The notes: generated by a model from the sequence alone, not told the origin. 64,000 bases of DNA from Flavobacterium azooxidireducens (GCF_023195775.1 NZ_CP096205.1:2108001-2172000); one strand, 5' to 3'. Counted from the stretch's first letter, positions 19,032-28,236 are shown. Program-made: numbers and translations.

Positions 19032-19769
19032 ATGGTTAGTAAAAACCAAATTAAACGAATTACCGGATTGCACCAAAAAAAGTTTAGAAATGAACAACAA
19101 CTTTTTATTGCCGAAGGGTTTAAAGTGATTCAGGAATTGTTTCATTCGCATTATGAAATTCAGGAGTTTTATTCTACCGATGCAACATTGCAATTGAATA
19201 ACGAAGTTAGACCGGACATTATTTCAGAAACCGATTTAAAAAAAATAAGTTGTTTAAAAACGCCTAATACTTGTTTGGCGGTTTTTAAAATAACACCATC
19301 AAAATCAATTAAATACGAAGGGTTGACTTTGGTTTTAGATGATATTCGAGATCCGGGAAATTTAGGAACAATAATCCGTTTGTGTGATTGGTTCGGAATC
19401 GAGCAATTAATTTGTTCCGAAGAAACGGCAGATGTTTATAATCCAAAAGTAATTCAAGCTACGATGGGCTCAGTTGGTAGAGTAAATGTTGTTTATACTT
19501 CTTTGGAAAGTTTTTTAAAGAAAACAGACCAACCCATTTATGGTGCTTTTATGGATGGTGATGTTGTGTACGAAGCGGAATTACCATCCAATGCTGTTTT
19601 AATTATGGGAAATGAAGCCAATGGAGTTAGTGCAACTGTTGAAGCTTTGATTCAGAAAAAAATCAGTATTCCACGTTTTGGGAAATTACAAAAAACAGAA
19701 AGTCTAAATGTAGCAACAGCAACAGCTATTTTGTTAAGCGAATTTCGAAGAAATTTTAGTGGAAAGTAA
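19032..19769 (+). CDS. TrmH/SpoU-family RNA 2'-O-methyltransferase
   Basis: 245-residue SPOUT methyltransferase that uses SAM to methylate a ribose in rRNA or tRNA. The N-terminal substrate-binding region (SKNQIKRITGLHQKKFRNEQ..FIAEGFKVIQEL) precedes the knotted catalytic domain. SPOUT motif 1 is DDIRDPGNLGTIIRLCDWFG, motif 2 IMGNEANGVS and motif 3 ISIPRFGKLQKTESLNVATA. It resembles RlmB/TsnR-like enzymes, but the target nucleotide cannot be read from sequence. Its 3' end overlaps the convergent porT gene by 14 bases. Confidence 0.9.
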   Translation: MVSKNQIKRITGLHQKKFRNEQQLFIAEGFKVIQELFHSHYEIQEFYSTDATLQLNNEVRPDIISETDLKKISCLKTPNTCLAVFKITPSKSIKYEGLTLVLDDIRDPGNLGTIIRLCDWFGIEQLICSEETADVYNPKVIQATMGSVGRVNVVYTSLESFLKKTDQPIYGAFMDGDVVYEAELPSNAVLIMGNEANGVSATVEALIQKKISIPRFGKLQKTESLNVATATAILLSEFRRNFSGK

Positions 19770-20457
19770 AATTTACAAAAAATCCTCTTGTTGACATAGA
19801 ACCAACTGAAGATGTCCAAGGACTGTTCGGGTCATTGTCGCGAATTAATTCATCGTTTAAACCGAATACACCTCTAATGGAAGGTGAGAATTTGAAGTAT
19901 TCAAGATAAATATCAATTCCAAAACCAACTTCGTAAAAATTACTCCATTGCGTCATTCTAAAACGATTGTTGGAATTATCGTCCTGAGCTTTGGCATTAC
20001 TGGATAAATTGAGTGCGGTTGAAACACCACCTAGCAAATAAGGTCTAACATTACCTACCCTTTGAGATGAAAACTTCAAAAGTAACGGAAAATGAATATA
20101 AGTTGATTTTACTTCCCGCATGGCATCAAATTGATTCTCAAAATTGGGGAAAGTTAAATTTCGTTGTGTGTAATATAATCCGGGTTCAAAACGAAGATTT
20201 ATATTTTTATGTAAACGTAAATCTCCAACCAATCCAACATTAAAACCGGTTGTTGATTCTGATAAAATTTCCTCAGTAACACGGTTTTGATCTATTTTAA
20301 AATCATAGGAATTAAAACCTAAGAAATAACCCCAATGAACGCGTTGTTCGTCAAAGTTTTCAAGATGAATAATTGGGTCTTTACCGAAAATTCCACTAAA
20401 TTGGGCATTCGATTGGATACTTATTAAAGAGATTATGGCTAAAAATACTGTTCTCAT
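19756..20457 (-). CDS. porT: Type IX secretion system protein PorT/SprT
   Basis: 233-residue protein with signal peptide MRTVFLAIISLISIQSNAQ and an eight-strand beta-barrel-like body (alternating hydrophobic pattern, FEPGLYYTQRNLTF, YIHFPLLLKFSSQRVGNVRP, C-terminal FFVNFTFH). PorT is required for T9SS function and, in gliding species, for motility-adhesin secretion. The gene follows ubiE with a single base between, an arrangement I know from Flavobacterium (ubiE-sprT). ATG 20457 is chosen over the in-frame ATG at 20496 because it starts at the signal peptide. Confidence 0.85.
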   Translation of the reverse strand: MRTVFLAIISLISIQSNAQFSGIFGKDPIIHLENFDEQRVHWGYFLGFNSYDFKIDQNRVTEEILSESTTGFNVGLVGDLRLHKNINLRFEPGLYYTQRNLTFPNFENQFDAMREVKSTYIHFPLLLKFSSQRVGNVRPYLLGGVSTALNLSSNAKAQDDNSNNRFRMTQWSNFYEVGFGIDIYLEYFKFSPSIRGVFGLNDELIRDNDPNSPWTSSVGSMSTRGFFVNFTFH

Positions 20458-20458
20458 T

Positions 20459-21190
20459 TTATTTTTTTGATGCTGAATAAATAGTAGCAACACCAAACGT
20501 TTGAGGCATTGCTGCTACCTCTATAAACCCAACTTTTCTCAAAATATTGTTTAAAGCTTCTCCATAAGGAAAAACTGAAGCGGATTCGGATAAATAGGAG
20601 TAGGCAGAATTGTCTTTAGAAAATAGCTTTCCTATTAGTGGTAAAATATTTTTAGTATAAAAATGATAGCCTTGTTTAAATGGAAATTTCTTTGGAACCG
20701 AAGTTTCTAAAATAACAAATATTCCGTTTGGCTTTAAAACACGAAGAATTTCAGCCAAACCTTTTTCTAAGGTTTCAAAATTTCTAACACCAAAAGCAAC
20801 AGTAATTGCATCGAAACTATTATCTTCAAAAGGAATGCTTTCAGAATCACCCAAAACCATTTCTATTCTATTTGAAAGTTTTTTTTGTTCAATTTTTTTT
20901 CTTCCCACATCAAGCATTCCGGCAGAAATATCCAGACCAACAATTTTTTTAGCATTGGTTTTTGTCATCAAAATGGCTAAGTCGCCTGTTCCTGTGGCAA
21001 TGTCAAGAATAGTATCAGGATTTTTTGCAGAAACCATTGCCAAGACCTTTTTACGCCATTTCACATCAGTACCAAAAGAAATAACACGGTTTAGTCCGTC
21101 ATAATTACCCGAAATGTTATCAAACATTTGAGCAACTTGTTCTTTTTTACCTAATGAGGAATCTTTATATGGTGTAACAGATTTTGACAT
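20459..21190 (-). CDS. ubiE: Demethylmenaquinone methyltransferase
   Basis: 243-residue class I SAM methyltransferase that makes menaquinone from demethylmenaquinone. Seen: [21 protein letters not shown] at the N-terminus, the SAM-binding [38 protein letters not shown] and the ETSVP region typical of UbiE/MenG. It sits directly before porT. It is preceded by a strong TTG-N19-TATATTTG promoter. Confidence 0.95.
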   Translation of the reverse strand: MSKSVTPYKDSSLGKKEQVAQMFDNISGNYDGLNRVISFGTDVKWRKKVLAMVSAKNPDTILDIATGTGDLAILMTKTNAKKIVGLDISAGMLDVGRKKIEQKKLSNRIEMVLGDSESIPFEDNSFDAITVAFGVRNFETLEKGLAEILRVLKPNGIFVILETSVPKKFPFKQGYHFYTKNILPLIGKLFSKDNSAYSYLSESASVFPYGEALNNILRKVGFIEVAAMPQTFGVATIYSASKK

Positions 21191-21204
21191 ACTTAAATTT
21201 TAGG

Positions 21205-21234
21205 CAAATATAAACTATTCTGTAATCATGGCAA
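21205..21234 (-). promoter_or_regulatory. ubiE-porT promoter, TTG-N19-TATATTTG
   Basis: Near-ideal Bacteroidetes promoter on the minus strand: TTG at 21232-21234, 19-base spacer, TATATTTG at 21205-21212. The predicted UTR is about ten bases. Confidence 0.7.
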
Positions 21235-21365
21235 TAATTGAATGATTTAATTTGTTTATCATTTTTATCAAAAAAATAAACAAAAACTCACTGTTTTTAG
21301 TGATATAAAAAAAATCACTAGAAGTGGGTATTGTGTATGTGTTTGATAATGTGCAATTTTACCAC

Positions 21366-21704
21366 ATGAATCAAATGTTAAACATCATGTTATCAAGAAT
21401 TGTTAAGGCTGAACTAAGATGGATACTACTGGCACTAGTTATCACATTTTTTCTTGTTAGCAGTATCGACAGTATCGCTTTAATCGGCAATACTGAAGTT
21501 GGGGTGCCACAAACGTTCTTAGGGTTAAATTTGTTTTTGGAAATTTTAGTTTTTTTCGCTTTTAGTACCTTTGTGGTATTTGGTATTAAAGGCTTCTTTG
21601 AGATGTATTCTCAAAGGTTTGCCAATGTCGTTATCTTCATTTCTGGAGTATTTCTGGCAGTGGTAATTTTTATATTAAGTTATCAGATACTGATGCTTGA
21701 ATAG
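21366..21704 (+). CDS. Small membrane protein of unknown function
   Basis: 112 residues from ATG 21366 (126 if GTG 21324 is used; ATG preferred). There are three predicted membrane segments: RWILLALVITFFLVSSI, FLEILVFFAFSTFVVFGI and FANVVIFISGVFLAVVIFIL. The short loop SIALIGNTEVGVPQTFLG lies between the first two. No family recognised. It is monocistronic and ended by a strong terminator at 21733. A hairpin-like TCACTgttttTAGTGA lies upstream near 21290-21305. Confidence 0.65.
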   Translation: MNQMLNIMLSRIVKAELRWILLALVITFFLVSSIDSIALIGNTEVGVPQTFLGLNLFLEILVFFAFSTFVVFGIKGFFEMYSQRFANVVIFISGVFLAVVIFILSYQILMLE

Positions 21705-21732
21705 GCCAATTCATACATGATACATTGATTCT

Positions 21733-21759
21733 AAACATCCCGAAAGGGATGTTTTTTTT
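21733..21759 (+). terminator. Intrinsic terminator
   Basis: AAACATCCC-GAAA-GGGATGTTT with a GAAA tetraloop and a T-run on the plus strand, after the small membrane protein gene. It overlaps the end of the convergent folA gene. Confidence 0.9.
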
Positions 21760-22240
21760 ATTTACGAATGTAAGTTTGATAGGTAAAATCAACCAAATGT
21801 TTTTCATCTTTAGGATGATATTCTTCTTCCACTAATTGCCAACTATCCGCATTGATTTCAGGAAAATAGGTGTCAGCATCAAAAGAGTCGTGAACACGAG
21901 TGAGTTCAATAACATCTGTGTATTCAAGCGATTGTTTGTAAATTTCACCTCCGCCAATGATAAAAGCATCTTCGTCTTCGGGAACAAATTCGAGAGCTTT
22001 TTCAATACTATCTACCACGATACAATGTTCCGGTTGGTAGTTTTTTTGTCTAGTAATAATAATGTGAGTTCTGTTGGGAAGCAGCTTAGGAAAACTTTCA
22101 AATGTTTTTCTTCCCATTATGATATGATGACCTGATGTTAATTCTTTAAAACGTTTAAAATCATCAGGCAAATGCCAAACTAAATCATTGTCTTTTCCTA
22201 GAGCATTGTTTTCGGCGGCCGCCGCAATCATTATAATCAT
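21758..22240 (-). CDS. folA: Dihydrofolate reductase
   Basis: 160-residue NADPH-dependent enzyme regenerating tetrahydrofolate. Seen: MIIMIAAAAENNALGKDNDL at the N-terminus, the substrate-site Asp in WHLPDDFKRFKELT, the cofactor-binding IMGRKTFESF and NRTHIIITR, and FIIGGGEIYKQSL. It functions together with ThyA, encoded 1 kb away. It lies two bases downstream of the 2TM-domain gene, so the two are likely one transcript. Confidence 0.96.
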   Translation of the reverse strand: MIIMIAAAAENNALGKDNDLVWHLPDDFKRFKELTSGHHIIMGRKTFESFPKLLPNRTHIIITRQKNYQPEHCIVVDSIEKALEFVPEDEDAFIIGGGEIYKQSLEYTDVIELTRVHDSFDADTYFPEINADSWQLVEEEYHPKDEKHLVDFTYQTYIRK

Positions 22241-22242
22241 TC

Positions 22243-22587
22243 TTAAATTTCGGTTTTAGAATTAAATTCATTTTCTACTTTTTGTTGTAATTGCTGAATT
22301 TTTTGTTCTTGTTTTGCCATCAAACGTTCAATTTGATCGCGTTCCCAATTTTTATTCATAAATCGGTCAGTGATGTACACTTTGATGAAATGAAGAATAA
22401 AAAGGAAGAACCAAATGGTAACTGCCCATAAATACCACCCTTCAAAAGGTTGAATATCAAAAAACTTTTCAACTAATAAAAAGAATAAACTTCCAATTAA
22501 GAAAAGGACAAAATGATAATAAAGTCGCTTTTTTTGTTTAATTCTTCTACGAGCATATTCGTATTGTTCGTGTTGCTCTGTGTTCAT
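22243..22587 (-). CDS. 2TM domain-containing protein
   Basis: 114-residue protein with two membrane helices (YYHFVLFLIGSLFFLLVEKFF and YLWAVTIWFFLFILHFIKVYI) flanked by basic and coiled C-terminal segments (QEQKIQQLQQKVENEF). The pattern Y..ArrRi..kk.fY.Hl..Fl at the N-terminus is that of the Bacteroidetes '2TM' domain family. Function unknown. It is transcribed ahead of folA. Confidence 0.8.
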   Translation of the reverse strand: MNTEQHEQYEYARRRIKQKKRLYYHFVLFLIGSLFFLLVEKFFDIQPFEGWYLWAVTIWFFLFILHFIKVYITDRFMNKNWERDQIERLMAKQEQKIQQLQQKVENEFNSKTEI

Positions 22588-22836
22588 AATGGTTTTATTA
22601 TTGGTTTTTTGGTTCTGAAAGGTATTATATTTTTGAAAAATAAAAAAATCATTTTTACATATAATGAAAAGCGAAACCGTTTTCCTGTTAAGAATTGTTA
22701 ATCTAACCCGCTATATATTAACAAAATAGCTGTTTTTTGTGGTGGTTTTTGGTAATTTAACAAAAAGAAAGCTAACTATTTGATTTTCATTATTCTATTT
22801 GTTTCTTTGTGGCATAATTTTAAAATTAAATTAATC

Positions 22837-23133
22837 ATGGCAATCAAGAAACAATTTATAAAAACGAAACCGGTTTGTAAAGTAACTTTTTCAATCGAAG
22901 CAAAAGAAGCTACGACTGCTGCTGTAGTTGGTGATTTTAACAATTGGAATCCTAAAGAAGGAGAATTAGCAAAATTAAAAAACGGAACTTTCAAGGCTAC
23001 GTTTGAATTACCTGCTTCTAATTCATACGAATTCCGTTATTTAGTTGATGGAGAATTCGTAAACGATGACCAAGCTGATGCTTACAAATGGAATGATTTT
23101 GCTGCTGCTGAGAATAGCGTTGTTGCAGTGTAA
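22837..23133 (+). CDS. Small stand-alone CBM48/AMPK glycogen-binding-like domain protein
   Basis: 98-residue protein consisting of one E-set/CBM48-like domain: KVTFSIEAKEATTAAVVGDF, NNWNP, then FKATFELPASNSYEFRYLVDG and a C-terminal DDQADAYKWNDFAAAENSVV. The GDFNNWNP and YEFRYLVDGEF signatures are those of isoamylase early-set domains that bind alpha-glucan. No catalytic domain is attached, so a binding or regulatory role is inferred. ATG 22837 is preferred because the upstream in-frame start at 22780 adds a hydrophobic, non-conserved stretch. Confidence 0.85.
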   Translation: MAIKKQFIKTKPVCKVTFSIEAKEATTAAVVGDFNNWNPKEGELAKLKNGTFKATFELPASNSYEFRYLVDGEFVNDDQADAYKWNDFAAAENSVVAV

Positions 23134-23159
23134 AACTTTGATTCTTATCGTAAATATTT

Positions 23160-23192
23160 AATCCGTTTGATTTTGGTCAAACGGATTTTTTA
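23160..23192 (+). terminator. Intrinsic terminator between CBM48-like gene and thyA
   Basis: AATCCGTTTGA/TCAAACGGATT stem followed by T-rich sequence on the plus strand. It lies between convergent genes. Confidence 0.9.
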
Positions 23193-23196
23193 TTTT

Positions 23197-24021
23197 TTAA
23201 ACAGCTACAGCACCTTTAATATGAGCATGCGGATCATACCCTTCCAACGTAAAATCGTCAAATGTAAAATCGAAAATGGATTTAATTTCCGGATTTAAAA
23301 TCATTTTTGGTAAAGGTTTTGGCTCACGCGAAAGTTGTAATTCCAATTGTTCGATGTGATTGTTATAAATGTGTGCATCACCAAAAGTGTGAATAAAATC
23401 TCCCGGTTGTAAATCGCAAACCTGAGCAATCATCAATGTAAATAAGGCATACGAAGCAATGTTAAACGGAACGCCTAAAAATATATCAGCACTTCGTTGA
23501 TACAATTGACAACTCAATTTTCCATCGGCGACATAAAATTGAAAAAATGCGTGACACGGTGGAAGAGCTGCTTTTCCGTTGGCTACATTTTCTGCAAATG
23601 ATTTGGAAGTGTCGGGTAAAACAGAAGGGTTCCAAGCCGAAACTAACATTCTACGGCTATTTGGATTTTTCTTTAATGTTTCGATTAATTCGGTAATTTG
23701 ATCAATTTCTTCACTGTTCCAGTTTCGCCATTGATGACCGTAAACCGGACCTAAATCACCATTTTCATCCGCCCAATCATCCCAAATCTTTACTCCGTTT
23801 TCTTTTAAATAGCTAATATTCGTTTCGCCTTTAATAAACCAAAGCAATTCGTGTATAATTGATTTTAAGTGTAATTTTTTGGTGGTAACCATCGGAAAAC
23901 CTTCGCTTAAATCAAAACGCATTTGATAACCAAAAACACTGATTGTTCCGGTTCCGGTTCGATCACCTTTTTGTGATCCGTTTTCTAAAACGTGTTTTAC
24001 TAGGTCGTGGTATTGTTTCAT
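23197..24021 (-). CDS. thyA: Thymidylate synthase
   Basis: 274-residue enzyme converting dUMP to dTMP with methylenetetrahydrofolate. Seen: [42 protein letters not shown], the catalytic Cys in [44 protein letters not shown] and the C-terminal Y-DPH-IKG..AV. It lies 21 bases downstream of the nucleoside transporter and is probably the last gene of a bfn-nupC-thyA transcript, a coherent nucleotide-supply set. Confidence 0.97.
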   Translation of the reverse strand: MKQYHDLVKHVLENGSQKGDRTGTGTISVFGYQMRFDLSEGFPMVTTKKLHLKSIIHELLWFIKGETNISYLKENGVKIWDDWADENGDLGPVYGHQWRNWNSEEIDQITELIETLKKNPNSRRMLVSAWNPSVLPDTSKSFAENVANGKAALPPCHAFFQFYVADGKLSCQLYQRSADIFLGVPFNIASYALFTLMIAQVCDLQPGDFIHTFGDAHIYNNHIEQLELQLSREPKPLPKMILNPEIKSIFDFTFDDFTLEGYDPHAHIKGAVAV

Positions 24022-24042
24022 TTTGGGTTTTATTTTATTAGG

Positions 24043-25701
24043 TTAACCTATAATCATTCCTGCAATAGTTTCTGATAGCAAAGATGCTATACTTCCACCA
24101 ATTACTGCTTTTAAACCAAATTCCGAAAGTGTTTTCCTTTGTCCTGGAGCTAACGATCCAATTCCTCCAATTTGTATTCCAATCGAAGCAAAATTAGCAA
24201 AACCACATAACATATAGGTGGCCATAATTACTGATTTATCATACGTAAAATGGATAGTTGAAGCGGCATTTTTCAATTCAGCTAATTGAATGTAGCCAAC
24301 AAATTCAGAAGCAGCTAATTTTATCCCTAATAATTGACCCATTAACATAACATCTTCTTGAGCAACGCCAATTAACCACATTAACGGAGCAAAGACAATT
24401 CCTAAAATGGTTTCTAAAGAGAATTTCGAATAAGGAGTGTTTGCGGCAATAACATCATTTAAACCAGACCATCCACCAATCCAACTCAAGGTGTAATTAA
24501 TCATTGCAATAAAAGCAATAAAAACTAATAACATCGCTGCTACATTGGCTGCTAATTTCAAACCTTCTGTTGTTCCGGTTGCAATGGCATCTAAAATATT
24601 AGATCCAATTTTTTCTTTAGAAACTTCTACATTCGTGTCAATTGCTTCCGTTTGAGGGAACAATATTTTTGAAACAACAATGGCTCCAGGGGCAGCCATT
24701 ACAGAGGCAGCAAGCAAGTGTTTGGCAAATTCCAATCGCAAAACCGGATCATTTCCACCCAGAAAACCAATGTAAGCAGCTAAAACTCCTCCGGCAACAG
24801 TGGCCATTCCGCCAATCATAACTAAAAGAATTTCGCTTTTATTCATTTTTTCTAAATAGGCTTTAATCATCAATGGAGCTTCGGTTTGACCTAAAAAGAT
24901 GTTTCCGGCAACCGATAAACTTTCGGCACCTGATATACCTAAAATTTTGGTTAAGAGCATCGCTAAACCTTTTACTATAATTTGAATTATTCCCAAATAA
25001 AACAATAACGAAGTTAAAGCAGAGAAAAATATAATAGTTGGTAACACTTGAAACAAAAAAATGAATCCAAAATTATCCACATTCATCATTCCGCCTAATA
25101 AAAATTCACTTCCGGCTCTCGTAAAATCTAATACTTTTACGAATAATCCACCAACAAATTCAAATATATTTTTTACAAAAGTGACTTTCAGAACTCCGAT
25201 TGCAAGTATCAATTGAGCCAAAATTCCAATCCCAACCGTTTTCCAATTAATGGCTTTTCGATTAGCACTAAACACAAAAGCTAAGGCTAAAAGTGATAGC
25301 ATTCCCAAAACTCCTTTCCATAAACTAGTCATCGAAAAACCTTCACTTGCAATTAGTTTCGCTTGATTTTGAACCGGTTTTATTTTATTGGAAGAAAAAA
25401 ACGAATATGCCTTATCTTTCGATTTTAAAGTCAGAAGCGAATCTGATTTTGATGTAATTGTAAATCGTTTGGTTGGTGCATCGGAACCATTTTCAAACAA
25501 AAAAAGAAAATTATCTTGTACTAAATAATCTCCTTTTTGAGTAAGACTATCAGAACTGATTTTAAGTTCATAGCCACCTTCTTTTAATTCTAAATAATCC
25601 GTTTTGGAAGAACTTAATTGCCATTTTTTTTCAAGTTCCTGTGCACTTAAACCCACTGAGAACAGCACAGTTAAAGTAAGTAAAAATAATTTTTTATACA
25701 T
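24043..25701 (-). CDS. Concentrative nucleoside transporter (CNT/NupC) with extra N-terminal periplasmic domain
   Basis: 552-residue transporter, about 130 residues longer than bacterial NupC. A signal peptide (YKKLFLLTLTVLFSVGLSAQ) and a beta-rich domain of about 100 residues (KWQLSSSKTDYLELKEGGYE.. and FSFFSSNKIKP-like) precede the CNT membrane core. Core motifs: GIGILAQLILAIGVLKV, FIFLFQVLPTIIFFSALTSL, the substrate/ion-site GNIFLGQTEAPLMIKAYL, and FANFASIGIQIGG near the C-terminus. It imports nucleosides with Na+ or H+. The N-terminal domain resembles small lipocalin-like Bacteroidetes domains; its role is unknown. It is followed by thyA. Confidence 0.92.
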   Translation of the reverse strand: MYKKLFLLTLTVLFSVGLSAQELEKKWQLSSSKTDYLELKEGGYELKISSDSLTQKGDYLVQDNFLFLFENGSDAPTKRFTITSKSDSLLTLKSKDKAYSFFSSNKIKPVQNQAKLIASEGFSMTSLWKGVLGMLSLLALAFVFSANRKAINWKTVGIGILAQLILAIGVLKVTFVKNIFEFVGGLFVKVLDFTRAGSEFLLGGMMNVDNFGFIFLFQVLPTIIFFSALTSLLFYLGIIQIIVKGLAMLLTKILGISGAESLSVAGNIFLGQTEAPLMIKAYLEKMNKSEILLVMIGGMATVAGGVLAAYIGFLGGNDPVLRLEFAKHLLAASVMAAPGAIVVSKILFPQTEAIDTNVEVSKEKIGSNILDAIATGTTEGLKLAANVAAMLLVFIAFIAMINYTLSWIGGWSGLNDVIAANTPYSKFSLETILGIVFAPLMWLIGVAQEDVMLMGQLLGIKLAASEFVGYIQLAELKNAASTIHFTYDKSVIMATYMLCGFANFASIGIQIGGIGSLAPGQRKTLSEFGLKAVIGGSIASLLSETIAGMIIG

Positions 25702-25727
25702 TTGATGAAGTATAGATTTTGGATTAT

Positions 25728-26351
25728 TTATGATTCCTTTTTTGAAATTTCGTCTCTAATCTTGGCAGCTTTTTCGTAGTCTTCGTTTTGCACCGCTTCG
25801 TTTAATAATTCATATAATTCTTGAACACTTTTTCCGGTGTAACTGTCTTTTGGTGTAGTTTCTTGTGCACCAAATGTCTCAGGCGTACTCAAAACACCAT
25901 CGTTATCTTCGTTGGCATTTTCAGGTTCCATCGTGTTTCCTTTTAGATAAACTCCGGCTTTGTCCAAAATATTTTTGTAAGTAAAAATAGGAGCATTAAA
26001 ACGCAATGCCAACGCAATAGCATCGGATGTTCTGGCATCGATAATTTCTTCAATTTTGTCGCGTTCGCAAATGATACTCGAATAAAAAACACCATCCACT
26101 AATTTATGAATAATCACTTGTTTGACTACAATATCAAATCGGTCGGCAAAATTTTTAAACAAATCGTGGGTAAGTGGGCGAGGGGGTTTTATTTCTTTTT
26201 CCAACGCAATGGCAATGGATTGAGCTTCAAATGCACCGATTACAATGGGTAATTTTCGCTCTCCATCTACTTCATTTAGAATCAATGCGTAGGCACCGTT
26301 TTGGGTTTGACTGTAAGAAATTCCTTTTATGGCTAGTTTAACAAGACTCAT
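25728..26351 (-). CDS. Bifunctional nuclease (DUF151) domain protein with C-terminal UVR motif
   Basis: 207-residue protein. Residues 1-140 form the BFN/DUF151 domain (LPIVIGAFEAQSIAIALE, PRPLTHDLFKNFA, ARTSDAIALALRFNAPIF). A low-complexity acidic linker follows. Residues 170-205 carry a UvrB/UvrC-type helical hairpin (LYELLNEAVQNEDYEKAAKI..RDEI). The family has been linked to nuclease activity and stress in some organisms, but its role in Bacteroidetes is not established. It is the first gene ahead of the nucleoside transporter and thyA, with its -7 box inside the etfA terminator. Confidence 0.88.
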   Translation of the reverse strand: MSLVKLAIKGISYSQTQNGAYALILNEVDGERKLPIVIGAFEAQSIAIALEKEIKPPRPLTHDLFKNFADRFDIVVKQVIIHKLVDGVFYSSIICERDKIEEIIDARTSDAIALALRFNAPIFTYKNILDKAGVYLKGNTMEPENANEDNDGVLSTPETFGAQETTPKDSYTGKSVQELYELLNEAVQNEDYEKAAKIRDEISKKES

Positions 26352-26402
26352 ATTATGATATTATAATGCTCTAAAAATAAGGCATTTATGCTTAATTAGT
26401 AA

Positions 26403-26456
26403 TAAAAAAATGGGCTATCCAAACAAAGATACAACTATCTCGATTTAGATAGCCCA
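26403..26456 (-). terminator. etfA terminator with the downstream gene's -7 box in its loop
   Basis: On the minus strand TGGGCTATC (26456-26448) pairs with GATAGCCCA (26419-26411) and is followed by seven T. A smaller competing hairpin CTATCT/AGATAG lies inside. The loop holds TATCTTTG (26431-26424), a perfect -7 box for the DUF151 gene starting at 26351. Confidence 0.8.
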
Positions 26457-26479
26457 ATGAGGGCACAATTTATAAAAAA

Positions 26480-27448
26480 TTATGAATTTTGAGCTTTAAA
26501 TTCTTTTAATTTTTGAGTCAATTTAGGAACAATCTCAAAAGCATCACCAACTACACCATAATCGGCTACTTTAAAGAAAGGAGCTTCGGGGTCAGAATTG
26601 ATAACAACTTTCACTTTAGACGAATTAATTCCGGCAATATGCTGAATTGCCCCTGAAATTCCAATCGCAATATATAAATTCGTTGCAACAGGTTTTCCGG
26701 TTTGTCCAACGTGCTCACTGTGAGGTCTCCAGCCTAAATCGGATACCGGTTTAGAACAAGCAGTAGCAGCACCTAAAACAGTTGCTAATTCTTCTACTAA
26801 TCCCCAGTTTTCAGGACCTTTTAATCCGCGACCACCTGAAACTACAACTTCTGCATCGGCAATTGTTACTTTTCCGGTCACTTTTTCTACGTTTTCAACT
26901 TTTACATTAAAATCAGCATCATTTAAACTTGGAGAAAAATCTTCTGTTGATAAAGTTGAAGTACTTTCAACCAAACCATACGAGTTTTTAGCCAAACCTA
27001 ACACTTTTATATCAGTTGAAATTTCTGTGATATTAAAAGCTTTATTTGAAAATGCATTTCTTTTTACTTGAAATGGTGAAGTGCTCAAAGGTAACCCAAC
27101 CACATTGGATGTGTAACCTGCTTCTAATCCTACTGCCACCAACGGAGCAAGGTAAATGCTATCCGTTGTTGATGAAAGCACAATCACTCTTGCACCTTCT
27201 TTTTGAGCTGCTTGTTTGATTACATCTGCGAAAGCTTTTGCATTAAAAGTTGCCAATTTATCGTTGGTTACTTTCAATACTTTATCTACACCGTATTTTG
27301 ATAATTCTGAAACATCAGAAGCGTTTACTGTTACAGCTGTTACAGTTGTTCCTAATGATTCTGCTACTTTTTTTGCATAGGAAGCTAATTCGAAAGCTAC
27401 TTTTTTAAATTTTCCTTCAGCCGATTCTGCATATATTAATAATGACAT
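26480..27448 (-). CDS. etfA: Electron transfer flavoprotein subunit alpha
   Basis: 322-residue FAD-binding subunit that carries electrons from acyl-CoA and other dehydrogenases to the quinone pool. The C-terminal FAD domain is diagnostic: VVSGGRGLKGPENW, CSKPVSDLGWRPHSEHVGQT, LYIAIGISGAIQHIAGI and NSDPEAPFFKVADYGVVGD. It follows etfB with 41 bases between, made of TTTAAA-type repeats. It ends at the terminator at 26403-26456. Confidence 0.97.
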   Translation of the reverse strand: MSLLIYAESAEGKFKKVAFELASYAKKVAESLGTTVTAVTVNASDVSELSKYGVDKVLKVTNDKLATFNAKAFADVIKQAAQKEGARVIVLSSTTDSIYLAPLVAVGLEAGYTSNVVGLPLSTSPFQVKRNAFSNKAFNITEISTDIKVLGLAKNSYGLVESTSTLSTEDFSPSLNDADFNVKVENVEKVTGKVTIADAEVVVSGGRGLKGPENWGLVEELATVLGAATACSKPVSDLGWRPHSEHVGQTGKPVATNLYIAIGISGAIQHIAGINSSKVKVVINSDPEAPFFKVADYGVVGDAFEIVPKLTQKLKEFKAQNS

Positions 27449-27489
27449 AATTTATATTTTAAATGATGAATTTTAAATTTTAAATGGAA

Positions 27490-28236
27490 TTAGATAACCT
27501 TAGCTTCGTTGTGTAACAAACTCACCAATTCATCCAAATTATCTGCACTTACTAATTTCACTGCTGATTTTGGAGTCGGTTTTTCAAATTTTACGGCTTT
27601 CGTGTTGTTATTTGCATCAATTGGTTCTAAAACTGTTAATGCTTTTGTACGAGCTGTCATAATCCCTCTCATATTTGGAATGCGTAAATCTTTTTCTTCC
27701 ACTAATCCTTTTTGACCACCAATTACCAAAGGTAAAGATGCCGAACTGGTTTCTTTTCCACCATCAATTTCTCTGATTACTTTGGCAGAGGAACCATCCA
27801 CTTTTAAATCAATACAAGAGTTGATAAAATTATAACCCAATAAACCTGCAATCATTCCCGGAACCATTCCACCATTATAATCCAATGATTCTTTTCCGCA
27901 AATTACTAAATCATATTGACCTTGTTTGATTACTTCGGCTAATTGCTTGGCTACAAAAAATCCATCTGTTGGTTTGGCGTTTATTCTGATGGCTTCATTT
28001 GCACCAATTGCTAATGCTTTTCTCAAAGTTGGTTCCGTATCAGGTCCACCTACATTTATAACAGTAACATTGGCTCCTTGTTGCTCTTGAAACCAAATTG
28101 CTCTGGTTAAACCAAATTCATCATTCGGATTGATAACAAACTGAACACCATTCGTGTCAAATTCAGAATCGCCGTTCGTAAAATTAATTTTTGAAGTAGT
28201 ATCAGGTACATGACTGATGCAGACTAATATTTTCAT
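27490..28236 (-). CDS. etfB: Electron transfer flavoprotein subunit beta
   Basis: 248-residue partner of EtfA in the ETF heterodimer. Seen: MKILVCISHVPDTTSKINF, FVINPNDEFGLTRAIW, ALAIGANEAIRI, VICGKESLDYNGGMVPGMIA (the beta-subunit signature region) and LRIPNMRGIMTARTKALTVL. It is the first gene of the etfBA operon. Confidence 0.96.
   Translation of the reverse strand: MKILVCISHVPDTTSKINFTNGDSEFDTNGVQFVINPNDEFGLTRAIWFQEQQGANVTVINVGGPDTEPTLRKALAIGANEAIRINAKPTDGFFVAKQLAEVIKQGQYDLVICGKESLDYNGGMVPGMIAGLLGYNFINSCIDLKVDGSSAKVIREIDGGKETSSASLPLVIGGQKGLVEEKDLRIPNMRGIMTARTKALTVLEPIDANNNTKAVKFEKPTPKSAVKLVSADNLDELVSLLHNEAKVI

Noticed and set aside
27449..27489. TTTTAAAT-type repeats between etfB and etfA as a regulatory structure
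   Set aside because: Low-complexity AT sequence; it resembles other short Flavobacterium spacer repeats, but it is too short and too simple to support a claim.
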